Numbered from the stretch's first letter, positions 35,413-48,968 are shown. The stretch is DNA of 64,000 nucleotides from Pleodorina starrii (GCA_030267565.1 BRXU01000011.1:124001-188000), one strand, 5' to 3'. Numbers and translations: made by a program. The notes: generated from the sequence alone by a model not told the origin.

Positions 35413-37181
35413 GGGCCGGTCCGGTGCGCCCGCAGGCATTGCCCCCATTACCCTGCTGCTCCTAGAGAGGCCTCTTGGGTGCTAGCAACGCACTTTGGAG
35501 CATCCCTGACATGAACTTCGGTGACTATGGGGCGGATGAAGGGACAGCGCCAATCCGGTGAGGCGGAGCCGACGGCGGAACCAGAGCGGGCGGCCAACCC
35601 ACCTGCGGTCTCGTCAGCACTGCAGACTACTATTTATTGCCAACCCACCTTTGACGGCCGACAGCACGGTGTTGTGCGCGTCCTCCGGTGTCAGGTGGGT
35701 CTCCGCCTCCCACGCCGGCAGGACCCAAAAGGTCGTCGCCGCCCGCTGCAGCGCCTCGATCCTGGTCGGCACGCGCACGCGCGCGCAAGGAAAGGCGGAA
35801 GACAGCCGCACAGCCGTAAGGCCCAGGTTCCAAACGCCCGATCCGATCTGTGGGGCATGGCTGGCCGCACTTGCACGTCTCAGCGCGTGCGCAGCTAGAG
35901 GGCAGCTAGAAACGCTTGGCTCGGCGTTGGAAATGTAAAGCCGCAGGCGGGGCTTGGTGCCCTACGTGCGACCCAGATTGTGCGACCCAGATCGCCGCAT
36001 CTTCATAGCCCCGCACAGCGCACAACCCAGATCGCCGCATCTTCATAGCCCTGCACAGCGCACAGAAGACGACACCCCCGCGCTGGTCGATCCACCCCTA
36101 TCGTACCTGTTTGGGTCAGCCAGGATGCGCTTGAGCGAGTCGCTGACCGCGAGGTCGACGTCAATCATGGCCACCAGGGGCGTGCGGATGGCCAGGAGCG
36201 CGGCGTTGCGCAGCGCGTTGATGGGCACCAGGGAGGCCACCGCGCGGTCGGCCGTGATCTCCGTCAGCAGCAGCAGTCGGAGGCTGCAGGCGTCCGGGTT
36301 GGTCTCCAGCCGAGTAAACAGCTCCTGCGCGGGGAATCCCGGTGCGCGAGGAGGGGGGTCAAAGGTGGCGGCAGGAAGAGAGATGCTGACGGGCAAGACC
36401 AGTGGCGCGGCGTCGTGATTTTGTGCTAAAATAGAGTATTTCGTTGCAAAGCGCTGGGTAGCGTAATCTAGTAGGGTGGCAAGTGATGCCTTGCACACGT
36501 GTATGGCCGTGTCTTAGTGCTGTAATCTTTGAGGGTGGGGAGGCGGTGTGGAACCCGTACCCGCCCCAGATTCACCCCTTCGGGTACCTGCAAGGTAGCT
36601 TTGTTCTCCTGAATCAGCAAGATGTTACGGTTGATTAGAAAAGTGCCCTGGGTCTGCACCAGGGGTAAGTAAACCGCCGCCGAAACCGAGCTCCCCGGAA
36701 GCATTTGACACTGCGCGCCAGTTAGCGGTCAAGTTGTCAGGGTTGTCGATGGCGGCATAACTCGTCCCTGGTTCCAGCCTTACGAGCGACTCCAAGTGGT
36801 TCAGCCGGTCCATGGTAGCCGTGCTGAAGACCGTCAACGGGAACCTCCAGCTTTTTGCTGATCGCCACACGTGCGAGATGTTGAGGCTGTAATAACAGGG
36901 TTGTGTCATCGCATACTTGCAACGCGTTGAAGAAGAGCTGTGTAACTGCCGTTTAAATACCTTACGGGCCAGCTGGACATGAACGATTTAAATGTTGTTG
37001 GCGTCGAATTGTAGGGAGCATTGAAGCATCTCTGAACCAGCTCAACATCGTTCACTTGGCCTGCTGAGTCAGGTAGTGCAGTAGCAGCTATGAAGCAAGC
37101 CAACAGTGCTGACGCTAAAGCGCCAAGATGTAGCAAGGGCCTCCGTTTATATTTTACATGGCCAGGGGTGGATTCGGACAT
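35413..37181 (-). pseudogene. 3'-truncated glycosyltransferase copy (exons 1-5), unit B
   Basis: Exons 37181-36961, 36886-36784, 36710-36588, 36324-36107 and 35761-35649 are copies of glycosyltransferase exons 1-5, with intact promoter, signal anchor and DVD motif. The gene then ends in partial intron 5 at the repeat junction (35413), continuing into the palindrome of unit A. Exons 6-9, with the WLVHQPHR segment and C-terminus, are absent. Read-through of the exon 5 donor meets a stop within about 10 codons, so a functional enzyme is unlikely. Confidence 0.9.
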
Positions 37182-37417
37182 GTCTCGTCACGATGGTAGC
37201 GCCTGGTTTATGTTTCTGCAATGAATAGCCCACACCATATAAATCCCAGGGCTGCAACACGGGGAGCCATGCACATAATCTCACAAGGCATATGCAGATA
37301 CACATGGTAATTAATATTAGCCAATTCATCGTACGGCGAAAGCCGTTAGCACAGTTAGGACGAAGCCGAGACGATCGCACGTTTGCATGCATATGGTCAC
37401 ATTCTGCATGATTTTCG

Positions 37418-40400
37418 CTAATCATCACCCTCGCTCAAATAGTCAGCCTCGTCGCTGTCGCTATCTTCCTCCTCGTCATCCTCCTCGTAACGCGACGCAG
37501 CCACCGTCCCCGTCCCGCCCCCGCCGCTCCGCTCCTCCGCCCTGACCTGCTCCCGCAGCAACCGCGCCTGCTCCCTTGCACTGGCGCCCCGACGCGAGCC
37601 CGACACACTCGCTGCCGCCGCTGCCGCGGCGGCCACCGACGCCACACTGCCCGGATCCGAGGAGCGGCGGGGCCGTGCATGCCGCTTGAACCCTCGCGAC
37701 TGTTGGCTCACCAGCTCCCGTTCCGCCGAGCGCTGGGATCCCTCTCCATCGCCACCCCTGACGGCGCCGCCGTCACTGCGGCTGGTGACGGCCGCGCCTC
37801 CGCCATCGCTGGCACTCGCCTCCTGTTGGGCCCCGCCGCCAGTGCTGCCGCCGTCGCCACCGCTGCTGCTGCCCTTCCCTCCTGTTGTCGCGTCGCCGCC
37901 AGGCGTGGCAACGTGGCCGCTGCCTATGGCCGCCCCATCCGCGGCGACGATCTCGGCGCCAATCTCGCTGGGACCCGATGCGGCAGCTGTAGCAGCAGCG
38001 CAAGAGTGAGCGCTGCTAGCGGCTGCTGCTGCAGGGCTCTGGCCACTGGGGCTGATGGGGGAGGACGACTTGGCCGCGGAAAGGGGGGCCGGAACTGAGG
38101 CTCTGAGCGGAGAGCAGACCGGAGCAGCAGCGGCGGCGGCGGCTGGCGTGCGCGACGGCGTGAGGGGCCGCCGCGGCAGCGGCGCCGGCGGCGGCAGCGG
38201 CACAGGTGGCGGCCGCCGACGTGCTGGCGATACGGATTTGGCGCACCTGCGGCGAACCAGAACCAGCGGCCCGCCCCCTAAAGCAAAAGCGTCCGAGCAC
38301 TTTCGCAAATGCGTCATGTAAGCAGCGTGGATCTCGTCGATGCACAGCCGCGCGGACGTCCCCGGGCGACCAGGCTGCCACCGTAGCCGCGGCGCGTGTG
38401 ATGAAACTCAGCAGCCCTTAATGCGCCATCCCATGCCGCATCAGCCCATGTGCGCCCCATGCGCCCCAAGGGCTGATTACCAACACGTATGCCGCACGAC
38501 ACGCCCCCGAAAGCCTCTGACACGCGCCGCGGCCGTATACGATAACCCGCCGCACGCCCAACACGCTCACCTGGCAGCTGAGGCGGCTGCGAACACCCCC
38601 GGGGCAGTCGACGGTGCTGGCGCGCCCCCCGCGGCCTGACCCTGGCCCTGGCCCTGCCGTTGCTGCTGGTCTGCGGGGCCCCCCAGGCTGCCCTCCGATG
38701 CCGGCTTCCCGCCCATCGCCCGGAACTTCCCAGCCAGCTTACGCGCCTGGCCTGCAAGGACACGATAAAGAAGAAAAACAAGAAGAAAATGAAGAAGAAG
38801 CAGAAGAAGAAGCAGAAGAAGAAGCGTCAGCAACCGAGGCGGACGGGGCGGCGGCGGCGGCTCGTGCCGCGGTTCCAAAGGCCGAAGACCCCAACGCCCA
38901 ACCCCAGCGGCGACGCCACTTGAGCCACTACGGGTGGGGTAAGGAAACACAGAGTAAGGTGGGGACAACGAGTGCAGCGACGCCTTTCACCTACGCACAT
39001 CCGCCCCGAGCTGCCCCTCCCCTCATACACACACAGACAAGCCCCGAGCCCCCACGCTCAAACGAGACCCCCCCCCCACCCGCGAACTTGTCCAGGGCTG
39101 CGCGGTGGGACGCCCAGGACTTGCGACCCGCCAGCGACAGACTGAGGTAGCGCCAGCAGACGGGGCCCGGGTAGTAGGTGTCGTGCTCCAGGGGCAGACC
39201 CACGTACACCTGCGGGAGAGAGAGAGGGAGAGGGAGAGAGAGGGAGAGGCCGCAGCGGGAAGGGGGAGAGGGGATGGAGAGGGAAGTGTGGGACGGGTAC
39301 TGGTTGCTGCAACCAGCCGCGGCGGGGGAAGGGGGGCAGAGGGCGCAGGTGGGGCTGGTAGCACCCGGCAGGGCAGGGCAGGGCAGGCGGCGTGAGCAGA
39401 AGCGAGGTGGTGGGGCACTGAGCAGGGCGGACCCCCCGGTGGTCCGGACAGGCTGTCAACTCGCACGCAAGGCTGGGCGCGCCAACGGCACCAGCCCTAG
39501 GGATCTGGACCACCCGGATTGCTGTGTGGCAGGATTTCGTCGACGCACCCGGACGAGCGAGTGCCACCAACGTTCGTACGATTTCTTGTACTCCGAAACC
39601 AGATCTGCATGTTGGAGGGGGGGAAAGAGGATTGGAGGGCCAAAAAGGGGGCCCAGGACGGAAAGCATGCGGTCACCAGGACGCGGCGATGTGGCGATGT
39701 CATTTTCAAGAGTCGGGGCGCTGCCGCCAGGATGCAAGCCATGAAACAGTCCTGTGCCGGCAATCCAGGCGCCACCGCTGCATGCGTCGGCACCCGTGTC
39801 TGAGCCCCGTATCCCAGCCCGCAACCGTGCCGTACCCGCCAGGCTGTCGTACACCAAGTCCTTATCCATCAGCTCTGGCCGGCGGCTGAGCCCCAGCGCC
39901 CCCCACTTGCGGCTGGGGGAGTGAAACACCGCAAGCACGATATGCCTGGGGGTTTGGAGGGTAATTAAAACGGCGGGGGCGGGGTTCGGTAGTCCAGGGG
40001 AGGGACGGAGAAAATGGCGGTGGACATGGGAGGCGCGAGGGGAGCATGGGCGCGGGAGGGGGGGGCGATTCCTTGGGGACGATGCCAACCCTGCCGTACA
40101 GGTGAGGTACGGCAGGGTGCCTCACACACACAAACACACACCTGCACACATACATGCGCTCTGCCCCATTGCGCGACACAATGGTGGTGGACGGTGGCGG
40201 CAGCTGTTAAGAAAAGAGCACGCGTTACGCCAGCTTACGCGACCCGACCCGTGGGTCGCGACCCGACCCACCCCACCCCAACCCCCCCGACCCGACCCGT
40301 GGGTCGCGGCCCTAAGAACCCTGCTCCGCACCTGTACGTCTGCCCCTGCACGGTGCTCTTGAAGGCCAGCGGCAATCGGTCCAGCTCCGTCCAACCGGCT

Positions 40401-41752
40401 GTCAGCAGCGCTCCCAGGAACACAGCCTGGCGGGGGGCCGACCGCCCCCGCGGATGGGGAGGGTGGAACCCGGGCGGGATGGGGGAGAGGGGAGCTGGGG
40501 ACCACCGGTACATCGATCGGCCGCGATACGATACGTTCGCCGGGCCGCAGTCAGACTGATTCGAATCGCCCTCGATCTTCGGCCCCATGGCAACGCCCCA
40601 TGGCAAGTTACGCGAATGCAGCCCTCTTAACTCACTAAAAGTAAGCACCCCACCTCAACCCCAACCCCACCCCACCTCACCTCGAGACACTTGATGGGCA
40701 GCGCCGCCCGCAGCGCCTCCCGTGCGGTTTCCATGATGCGGGAGAAGGGCCGCGACTTGGAGACGTTGTAGTAGTAGCCCGGCGTGTGGTTGTACTGCAG
40801 GGAGTTGATCACGTGCTGCGACAAGGAGCGAGCGAGCGGGCGAGCAGGAGCGAGCGGCCACTAGTGCTTAGCAGGTGGCCCCACCCTCACCGCCTCCCCC
40901 TGACCGCTCTTCTACGGTTTTACATTCAACACGGGTTAGGAGCCCACCAGCCCCCCGGGTTGTTTCCTTGCCAGGCCTCGATCCGATAGATCAGGGTCTT
41001 CTGCAACAATCGCAAACTGTCCGGCAAAGGCAGGGACAGCGGCTCCTACCAATGCGAATGTCGTCTCGGTTACTTCTCTGGGTTTCTTTAGGGTTTTCGC
41101 CCTTCTCCTTAAGACGTTAAGCGCCCCCCACCTGCACCGCTTGGAGCCGCTGCTGCGGGCCGCCCGGCTTGCCGTCGCCGCCCTTGCCGCCCTCTATGAG
41201 GCCGCGCGGCACAACCGGACGAGGCGGCGGCCCCAGGCCCAGATGCGACAGCTCCGCCTCGCTGCACTCCTTGATCAGGCGTTCCTGGGGATCGCAAGAG
41301 CGAGTAGGGATGGATGGATGGATGGATGGATGGATGGATGTGTGGGTGGTTGAATGGCTAGGGTGTCATTGCCGCATGGGACGCGGGAGTGTGTTAGCGA
41401 AGTGTGTTAGCGAGCAGTGTGCTCCGTATGGTTCGTGCAGTGCGCAGCGTGTTATGGCGTGTGCAGGCGTGCCTGCGCTCGGGGCCTACGCGGGAGGAAT
41501 GTACGGGAGGGAGTGTACGGTGGCGAGAGTACGGTCCCCACAGAAAGCATGCGGGTGCAGGGAGTTGCGGACCTCGACCACGCGGGTTAAGTGATACCGC
41601 CCGCGCGTTTGAGTTTTGTAGCCAGCGACGTCAACCGACCACGAGCGAGGGGCAACGAGCTCATGACTCACCGCCTCTGGAATTTTTTCGTCAGGTAGGG
41701 GAAGGCTGTTCAGAAGTCGCTTCAGCTGTAAGGCTGATGCAGAAAGATCCAT
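37418..41752 (-). CDS. VASH: Vasohibin-like tubulin tyrosine carboxypeptidase, copy B, 589 aa
   Basis: Exons: 41752-41672, 41284-41132, 40815-40681, 40426-40332, 39945-39836, 39604-39549, 39209-39080, 38751-38571, 38246-37418. Full-length version: triad Cys121, His156 and Ser175 within the first 310 residues, then a Pro/Ala/Ser/Gly-rich tail of about 275 residues ending in a Glu/Asp-rich stretch (EEDDEEEDSDSDEADYL). The tail contains KRHARPRRSS, a possible nuclear localisation or microtubule-binding basic patch. Copy B differs from C by one tail residue (Ile for Val, base 37927). The last intron boundary is supported by continuity of phase from the exon at 38571. The tail is not found in animal vasohibins and its function is unknown. 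Confidence 0.93.
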
Positions 41753-42085
41753 GGCCCTAGGTCAAGGAGGCCGCCGCTCTATCGTTGGCATTACATTTCA
41801 GCTACACATGTCGCCGAAGCAAAACACTGATGGAGTACGCATCATTTGACCTTGATAAGGGTCCTTCGAATATGTGCCGCAGTAAGGTGAGGACGCGAAA
41901 AACATTCAAGGGTTTCAACGACGGAAAAGCTCCAGCAGCAAGATCGTGCTTTTAGTCTATTTGATACCACATGGCAAGAAGTCCATGTCTTAAGGAGAGT
42001 TGCCAAGCATATAAGCAACCATGTTTGTGATGATGATGATGATGATTTACAAGCTTCAGTGAGCTCGTACGGCTCAAACGAACCC

Positions 42086-42615
42086 GTTCGCTAAGGAAGT
42101 GGCTGGTATGTTCGACAAGTTGAAGGCGGACATGACGGGAGAGATGGTGATCATCATCGAACAGAAGATTGATCAGAAAATGGAGCAGCTATACCGCCCG
42201 GGAAAGCTGCTTGTTCGGGCTCCTCCGGCGATCATTGAACAACTGGCCTCGACATTGGACAAAGCGATTCAGGATACCAGCTGCTTTGGCAAGATACACG
42301 TCGACGTCATCCCCCGGCTGGATTCCCGCGTGGCGCCCAGCCTCTGTAGGCTGGATGGTCGGTGCCGCCGCGCGGGAATCCAGCCGGGGGATGACGTCGA
42401 CGTGTATCTTGCCAAAGCAGCTGGTATCCTGAATCGCTTTGTCCAATGTCGAGGCCAGTTGTTCAATGATCGCCGGAGGAGCCCGAACAAGCAGCTTTCC
42501 CGGGCGGTATAGCTGCTCCATTTTCTGATCAATCTTCTGTTCGATGATGATCACCATCTCTCCCGTCATGTCCGCCTTCAACTTGTCGAACATACCAGCC
42601 ACTTCCTTAGCGAAC
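42086..42615. repeat. 530-bp palindrome B
   Basis: Same inverted repeat as in unit A: arms 42086-42330 and 42371-42615, 40-bp spacer. It lies about 330 bp upstream of vasohibin copy B and just before the junction with unit C. Confidence 0.96.
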
Positions 42616-42636
42616 AGTACACATTGCTTATCCATA

Positions 42637-44405
42637 GGGCCGGTCCGGTGCGCCCGCAGGCATTGCCCCCATTACCCTGCTGCTCCTAGAGAGGCCTCTT
42701 GGGTGCTAGCAACGCACTTTGGAGCATCCCTGACATGAACTTCGGTGACTATGGGGCGGATGAAGGGACAGCGCCAATCCGGTGAGGCGGAGCCGACGGC
42801 GGAACCAGAGCGGGCGGCCAACCCACCTGCGGTCTCGTCAGCACTGCAGACTACTATTTATTGCCAACCCACCTTTGACGGCCGACAGCACGGTGTTGTG
42901 CGCGTCCTCCGGTGTCAGGTGGGTCTCCGCCTCCCACGCCGGCAGGACCCAAAAGGTCGTCGCCGCCCGCTGCAGCGCCTCGATCCTGGTCGGCACGCGC
43001 ACGCGCGCGCAAGGAAAGGCGGAAGACAGCCGCACAGCCGTAAGGCCCAGGTTCCAAACGCCCGATCCGATCTGTGGGGCATGGCTGGCCGCACTTGCAC
43101 GTCTCAGCGCGTGCGCAGCTAGAGGGCAGCTAGAAACGCTTGGCTCGGCGTTGGAAATGTAAAGCCGCAGGCGGGGCTTGGTGCCCTACGTGCGACCCAG
43201 ATTGTGCGACCCAGATCGCCGCATCTTCATAGCCCCGCACAGCGCACAACCCAGATCGCCGCATCTTCATAGCCCTGCACAGCGCACAGAAGACGACACC
43301 CCCGCGCTGGTCGATCCACCCCTATCGTACCTGTTTGGGTCAGCCAGGATGCGCTTGAGCGAGTCGCTGACCGCGAGGTCGACGTCAATCATGGCCACCA
43401 GGGGCGTGCGGATGGCCAGGAGCGCGGCGTTGTGCAGCGCGTTGATGGGCACCAGGGAGGCCACCGCGCGGTCGGCCGTGATCTCCGTCAGCAGCAGCAG
43501 TCGGAGGCTGCAGGCGTCCGGGTTGGTCTCCAGCCGAGTAAACAGCTCCTGCGCGGGGAATCCCGGTGCGCGAGGAGGGGGGTCAAAGGTGGCGGCAGGA
43601 AGAGAGATGCTGACGGGCAAGACCAGTGGCGCGGCGTCGTGATTTTGTGCTAAAATAGAGTATTTCGTTGCAAAGCGCTGGGTAGCGTAATCTAGTAGGG
43701 TGGCAAGTGATGCCTTGCACACGTGTATGGCCGTGTCTTAGTGCTGTAATCTTTGAGGGTGGGGAGGCGGTGTGGAACCCGTACCCGCCCCAGATTCACC
43801 CCTTCGGGTACCTGCAAGGTAGCTTTGTTCTCCTGAATCAGCAAGATGTTACGGTTGATTAGAAAAGTGCCCTGGGTCTGCACCAGGGGTAAGTAAACCG
43901 CCGCCGAAACCGAGCTCCCCGGAAGCATTTGACACTGCGCGCCAGTTAGCGGTCAAGTTGTCAGGGTTGTCGATGGCGGCATAACTCGTCCCTGGTTCCA
44001 GCCTTACGAGCGACTCCAAGTGGTTCAGCCGGTCCATGGTAGCCGTGCTGAAGACCGTCAACGGGAACCTCCAGCTTTTTGCTGATCGCCACACGTGCGA
44101 GATGTTGAGGCTGTAATAACAGGGTTGTGTCATCGCATACTTGCAACGCGTTGAAGAAGAGCTGTGTAACTGCCGTTTAAATACCTTACGGGCCAGCTGG
44201 ACATGAACGATTTAAATGTTGTTGGCGTCGAATTGTAGGGAGCATTGAAGCATCTCTGAACCAGCTCAACATCGTTCACTTGGCCTGCTGAGTCAGGTAG
44301 TGCAGTAGCAGCTATGAAGCAAGCCAACAGTGCTGACGCTAAAGCGCCAAGATGTAGCAAGGGCCTCCGTTTATATTTTACATGGCCAGGGGTGGATTCG
44401 GACAT
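42637..44405 (-). pseudogene. 3'-truncated glycosyltransferase copy (exons 1-5), unit C
   Basis: Exons 44405-44185, 44110-44008, 43934-43812, 43548-43331 and 42985-42873. Same truncation in intron 5 as the unit B copy. In addition, base 43433 (T for C) changes Arg to His in the NALRN segment next to the DVD motif, consistent with relaxed constraint. Confidence 0.9.
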
Positions 44406-44641
44406 GTCTCGTCACGATGGTAGCGCCTGGTTTATGTTTCTGCAATGAATAGCCCACACCATATAAATCCCAGGGCTGCAACACGGGGAGCCATGCACAT
44501 AATCTCACAAGGCATATGCAGATACACATGGTAATTAATATTAGCCAATTCATCGTACGGCGAAAGCCGTTAGCACAGTTAGGACGAAGCCGAGACGATC
44601 GCACGTTTGCATGCATATGGTCACATTCTGCATGATTTTCG

Positions 44642-47600
44642 CTAATCATCACCCTCGCTCAAATAGTCAGCCTCGTCGCTGTCGCTATCTTCCTCCTCGT
44701 CATCCTCCTCGTAACGCGACGCAGCCACCGTCCCCGTCCCGCCCCCGCCGCTCCGCTCCTCCGCCCTGACCTGCTCCCGCAGCAACCGCGCCTGCTCCCT
44801 TGCACTGGCGCCCCGACGCGAGCCCGACACACTCGCTGCCGCCGCTGCCGCGGCGGCCACCGACGCCACACTGCCCGGATCCGAGGAGCGGCGGGGCCGT
44901 GCATGCCGCTTGAACCCTCGCGACTGTTGGCTCACCAGCTCCCGTTCCGCCGAGCGCTGGGATCCCTCTCCATCGCCACCCCTGACGGCGCCGCCGTCAC
45001 TGCGGCTGGTGACGGCCGCGCCTCCGCCATCGCTGGCACTCGCCTCCTGTTGGGCCCCGCCGCCAGTGCTGCCGCCGTCGCCACCGCTGCTGCTGCCCTT
45101 CCCTCCTGTTGTCGCGTCGCCGCCAGGCGTGGCAACGTGGCCGCTGCCTACGGCCGCCCCATCCGCGGCGACGATCTCGGCGCCAATCTCGCTGGGACCC
45201 GATGCGGCAGCTGTAGCAGCAGCGCAAGAGTGAGCGCTGCTAGCGGCTGCTGCTGCAGGGCTCTGGCCACTGGGGCTGATGGGGGAGGACGACTTGGCCG
45301 CGGAAAGGGGGGCCGGAACTGAGGCTCTGAGCGGAGAGCAGACCGGAGCAGCAGCGGCGGCGGCGGCTGGCGTGCGCGACGGCGTGAGGGGCCGCCGCGG
45401 CAGCGGCGCCGGCGGCGGCAGCGGCACAGGTGGCGGCCGCCGACGTGCTGGCGATACGGATTTGGCGCACCTGCGGCGAACCAGAACCAGCGGCCCGCCC
45501 CCTAAAGCAAAAGCGTCCGAGCACTTTCGCAAATGCGTCATGTAAGCAGCGTGGATCTCGTCGATGCACAGCCGCGCGGACGTCCCCGGGCGACCAGGCT
45601 GCCACCGTAGCCGCGGCGCGTGTGATGAAACTCAGCAGCCCTTAATGCGCCATCCCATGCCGCATCAGCCCATGTGCGCCCCATGCGCCCCAAGGGCTGA
45701 TTACCAACACGTATGCCGCACGACACGCCCCCGAAAGCCTCTGACACGCGCCGCGGCCGTATACGATAACCCGCCGCACGCCCAACACGCTCACCTGGCA
45801 GCTGAGGCGGCTGCGAACACCCCCGGGGCAGTCGACGGTGCTGGCGCGCCCCCCGCGGCCTGACCCTGGCCCTGGCCCTGCCGTTGCTGCTGGTCTGCGG
45901 GGCCCCCCAGGCTGCCCTCCGATGCCGGCTTCCCGCCCATCGCCCGGAACTTCCCAGCCAGCTTACGCGCCTGGCCTGCAAGGACACGATAAAGAAGAAA
46001 AACAAGAAGAAAATGAAGAAGAAGCAGAAGAAGAAGCAGAAGAAGAAGCGTCAGCAACCGAGGCGGACGGGGCGGCGGCGGCGGCTCGTGCCGCGGTTCC
46101 AAAGGCCGAAGACCCCAACGCCCAACCCCAGCGGCGACGCCACTTGAGCCACTACGGGTGGGGTAAGGAAACACAGAGTAAGGTGGGGACAACGAGTGCA
46201 GCGACGCCTTTCACCTACGCACATCCGCCCCGAGCTGCCCCTCCCCTCATACACACACAGACAAGCCCCGAGCCCCCACGCTCAAACGAGACCCCCCCCC
46301 CACCCGCGAACTTGTCCAGGGCTGCGCGGTGGGACGCCCAGGACTTGCGACCCGCCAGCGACAGACTGAGGTAGCGCCAGCAGACGGGGCCCGGGTAGTA
46401 GGTGTCGTGCTCCAGGGGCAGACCCACGTACACCTGCGGGAGAGAGAGAGGGAGAGGGAGAGAGAGGGAGAGGCCGCAGCGGGAAGGGGGAGAGGGGATG
46501 GAGAGGGAAGTGTGGGACGGGTACTGGTTGCTGCAACCAGCCGCGGCGGGGGAAGGGGGGCAGAGGGCGCAGGTGGGGCTGGTAGCACCCGGCAGGGCAG
46601 GGCAGGGCAGGCGGCGTGAGCAGAAGCGAGGTGGTGGGGCACTGAGCAGGGCGGACCCCCCGGTGGTCCGGACAGGCTGTCAACTCGCACGCAAGGCTGG
46701 GCGCGCCAACGGCACCAGCCCTAGGGATCTGGACCACCCGGATTGCTGTGTGGCAGGATTTCGTCGACGCACCCGGACGAGCGAGTGCCACCAACGTTCG
46801 TACGATTTCTTGTACTCCGAAACCAGATCTGCATGTTGGAGGGGGGGAAAGAGGATTGGAGGGCCAAAAAGGGGGCCCAGGACGGAAAGCATGCGGTCAC
46901 CAGGACGCGGCGATGTGGCGATGTCATTTTCAAGAGTCGGGGCGCTGCCGCCAGGATGCAAGCCATGAAACAGTCCTGTGCCGGCAATCCAGGCGCCACC
47001 GCTGCATGCGTCGGCACCCGTGTCTGAGCCCCGTATCCCAGCCCGCAACCGTGCCGTACCCGCCAGGCTGTCGTACACCAAGTCCTTATCCATCAGCTCT
47101 GGCCGGCGGCTGAGCCCCAGCGCCCCCCACTTGCGGCTGGGGGAGTGAAACACCGCAAGCACGATATGCCTGGGGGTTTGGAGGGTACTTAAAACGGCGG
47201 GGGCGGGGTTCGGTAGTCCAGGGGAGGGACGGAGAAAATGGCGGTGGACATGGGAGGCGCGAGGGGAGCATGGGCGCGGGAGGGGGGGGCGATTCCTTGG
47301 GGACGATGCCAACCCTGCCGTACAGGTGAGGTACGGCAGGGTGCCTCACACACACAAACACACACCTGCACACATACATGCGCTCTGCCCCATTGCGCGA
47401 CACAATGGTGGTGGACGGTGGCGGCAGCTGTTAAGAAAAGAGCACGCGTTACGCCAGCTTACGCGACCCGACCCGTGGGTCGCGACCCGACCCACCCCAC
47501 CCCAACCCCCCCGACCCGACCCGTGGGTTGCGGCCCTAAGAACCCTGCTCCGCACCTGTACGTCTGCCCCTGCACGGTGCTCTTGAAGGCCAGCGGCAAT

Positions 47601-48968
47601 CGGTCCAGCTCCGTCCAACCGGCTGTCAGCAGCGCTCCCAGGAACACAGCCTGGCGGGGGGCCGACCGCCCCCGCGGATGGGGAGGGTGGAACCCGGGCG
47701 GGATGGGGGAGAGGGGAGCTGGGGACCACCGGTACATCGATCGGCCGCGATACGATACGTTCGCCGGGCCGCAGTCAGACTGATTCGAATCGCCCTCGAT
47801 CTTCGGCCCCATGGCAACGCCCCATGGCAAGTTACGCGGATGCAGCCCTCTTAACTCACTAAAAGTAAGCACCCCACCTCAACCCCAACCCCACCCCACC
47901 TCACCTCGAGACACTTGATGGGCAGCGCCGCCCGCAGCGCCTCCCGTGCGGTTTCCATGATGCGGGAGAAGGGCCGCGACTTGGAGACGTTGTAGTAGTA
48001 GCCCGGCGTGTGGTTGTACTGCAGGGAGTTGATCACGTGCTGCGACAAGGAGCGAGCGAGCGGGCGAGCAGGAGCGAGCGGCCACTAGTGCTTAGCAGGT
48101 GGCCCCACCCTCAACGCCTCCCCCTGACCGCTCTTCTACGGTTTTACATTCAACACGGGTTAGGAGCCCACCAGCCCCCCGGGTTGTTTCCTTGCCAGGC
48201 CTCGATCCGATAGATCAGGGTCTTCTGCAACAATCGCAAACTGTCCGGCAAAGGCAGGGACAGCGGCTCCTACCAATGCGAATGTCGTCTCGGTTACTTC
48301 TCTGGGTTTCTTTAGGGTTTTCGCCCTTCTCCTTAAGACGTTAAGCGCCCCCCACCTGCACCGCTTGGAGCCGCTGCTGCGGGCCGCCCGGCTTGCCGTC
48401 GCCGCCCTTGCCGCCCTCTATGAGGCCGCGCGGCACAACCGGACGAGGCGGCGGCCCCAGGCCCAGATGCGACAGCTCCGCCTCGCTGCACTCCTTGATC
48501 AGGCGTTCCTGGGGATCGCAAGAGCGAGTAGGGATGGATGGATGGATGGATGGATGTGTGGGTGGTTGAATGGCTAGGGTGTCATTGCCGCATGGGACGC
48601 GGGAGTGTGTTAGCGAAGTGTGTTAGCGAGCAGTGTGCTCCGTATGGTTCGTGCAGTGCGCAGCGTGTTATGGCGTGTGCAGGCGTGCCTGCGCTCGGGG
48701 CCTACGCGGGAGGAATGTACGGGAGGGAGTGTACGGTGGCGAGAGTACGGTCCCCACAGAAAGCATGCGGGTGCAGGGAGTTGCGGACCTCGACCACGCG
48801 GGTTAAGTGATACCGCCCGCGCGTTTGAGTTTTGTAGCCAGCGACGTCAACCGACCACGAGCGAGGGGCAACGAGCTCATGACTCACCGCCTCTGGAATT
48901 TTTTCGTCAGGTAGGGGAAGGCTGTTCAGAAGTCGCTTCAGCTGTAAGGCTGATGCAGAAAGATCCAT
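44642..48968 (-). CDS. VASH: Vasohibin-like tubulin tyrosine carboxypeptidase, copy C, 589 aa
   Basis: Exons: 48968-48888, 48508-48356, 48039-47905, 47650-47556, 47169-47060, 46828-46773, 46433-46304, 45975-45795, 45470-44642. Full-length reading frame with the same triad as copies A and B. It is the copy next to the unduplicated right flank, so probably the ancestral position. Intronic differences include 47188 (19 bp upstream of the exon 5 acceptor, in a branch-point-like TTTTAATTAC) and 48114 in intron 2. The coding sequence matches copy A except for the absence of the nonsense base. Confidence 0.93.

Larger units (their letters stand above)
35413..42636. repeat. Tandem repeat unit B (7,224 bp)
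   Basis: Second direct copy, joined to unit A at CTTATCCATA/GGGCCGG. It differs from unit A by four substitutions that I found plus the 6-bp GAT difference, so identity exceeds 99.9%. Confidence 0.97.
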
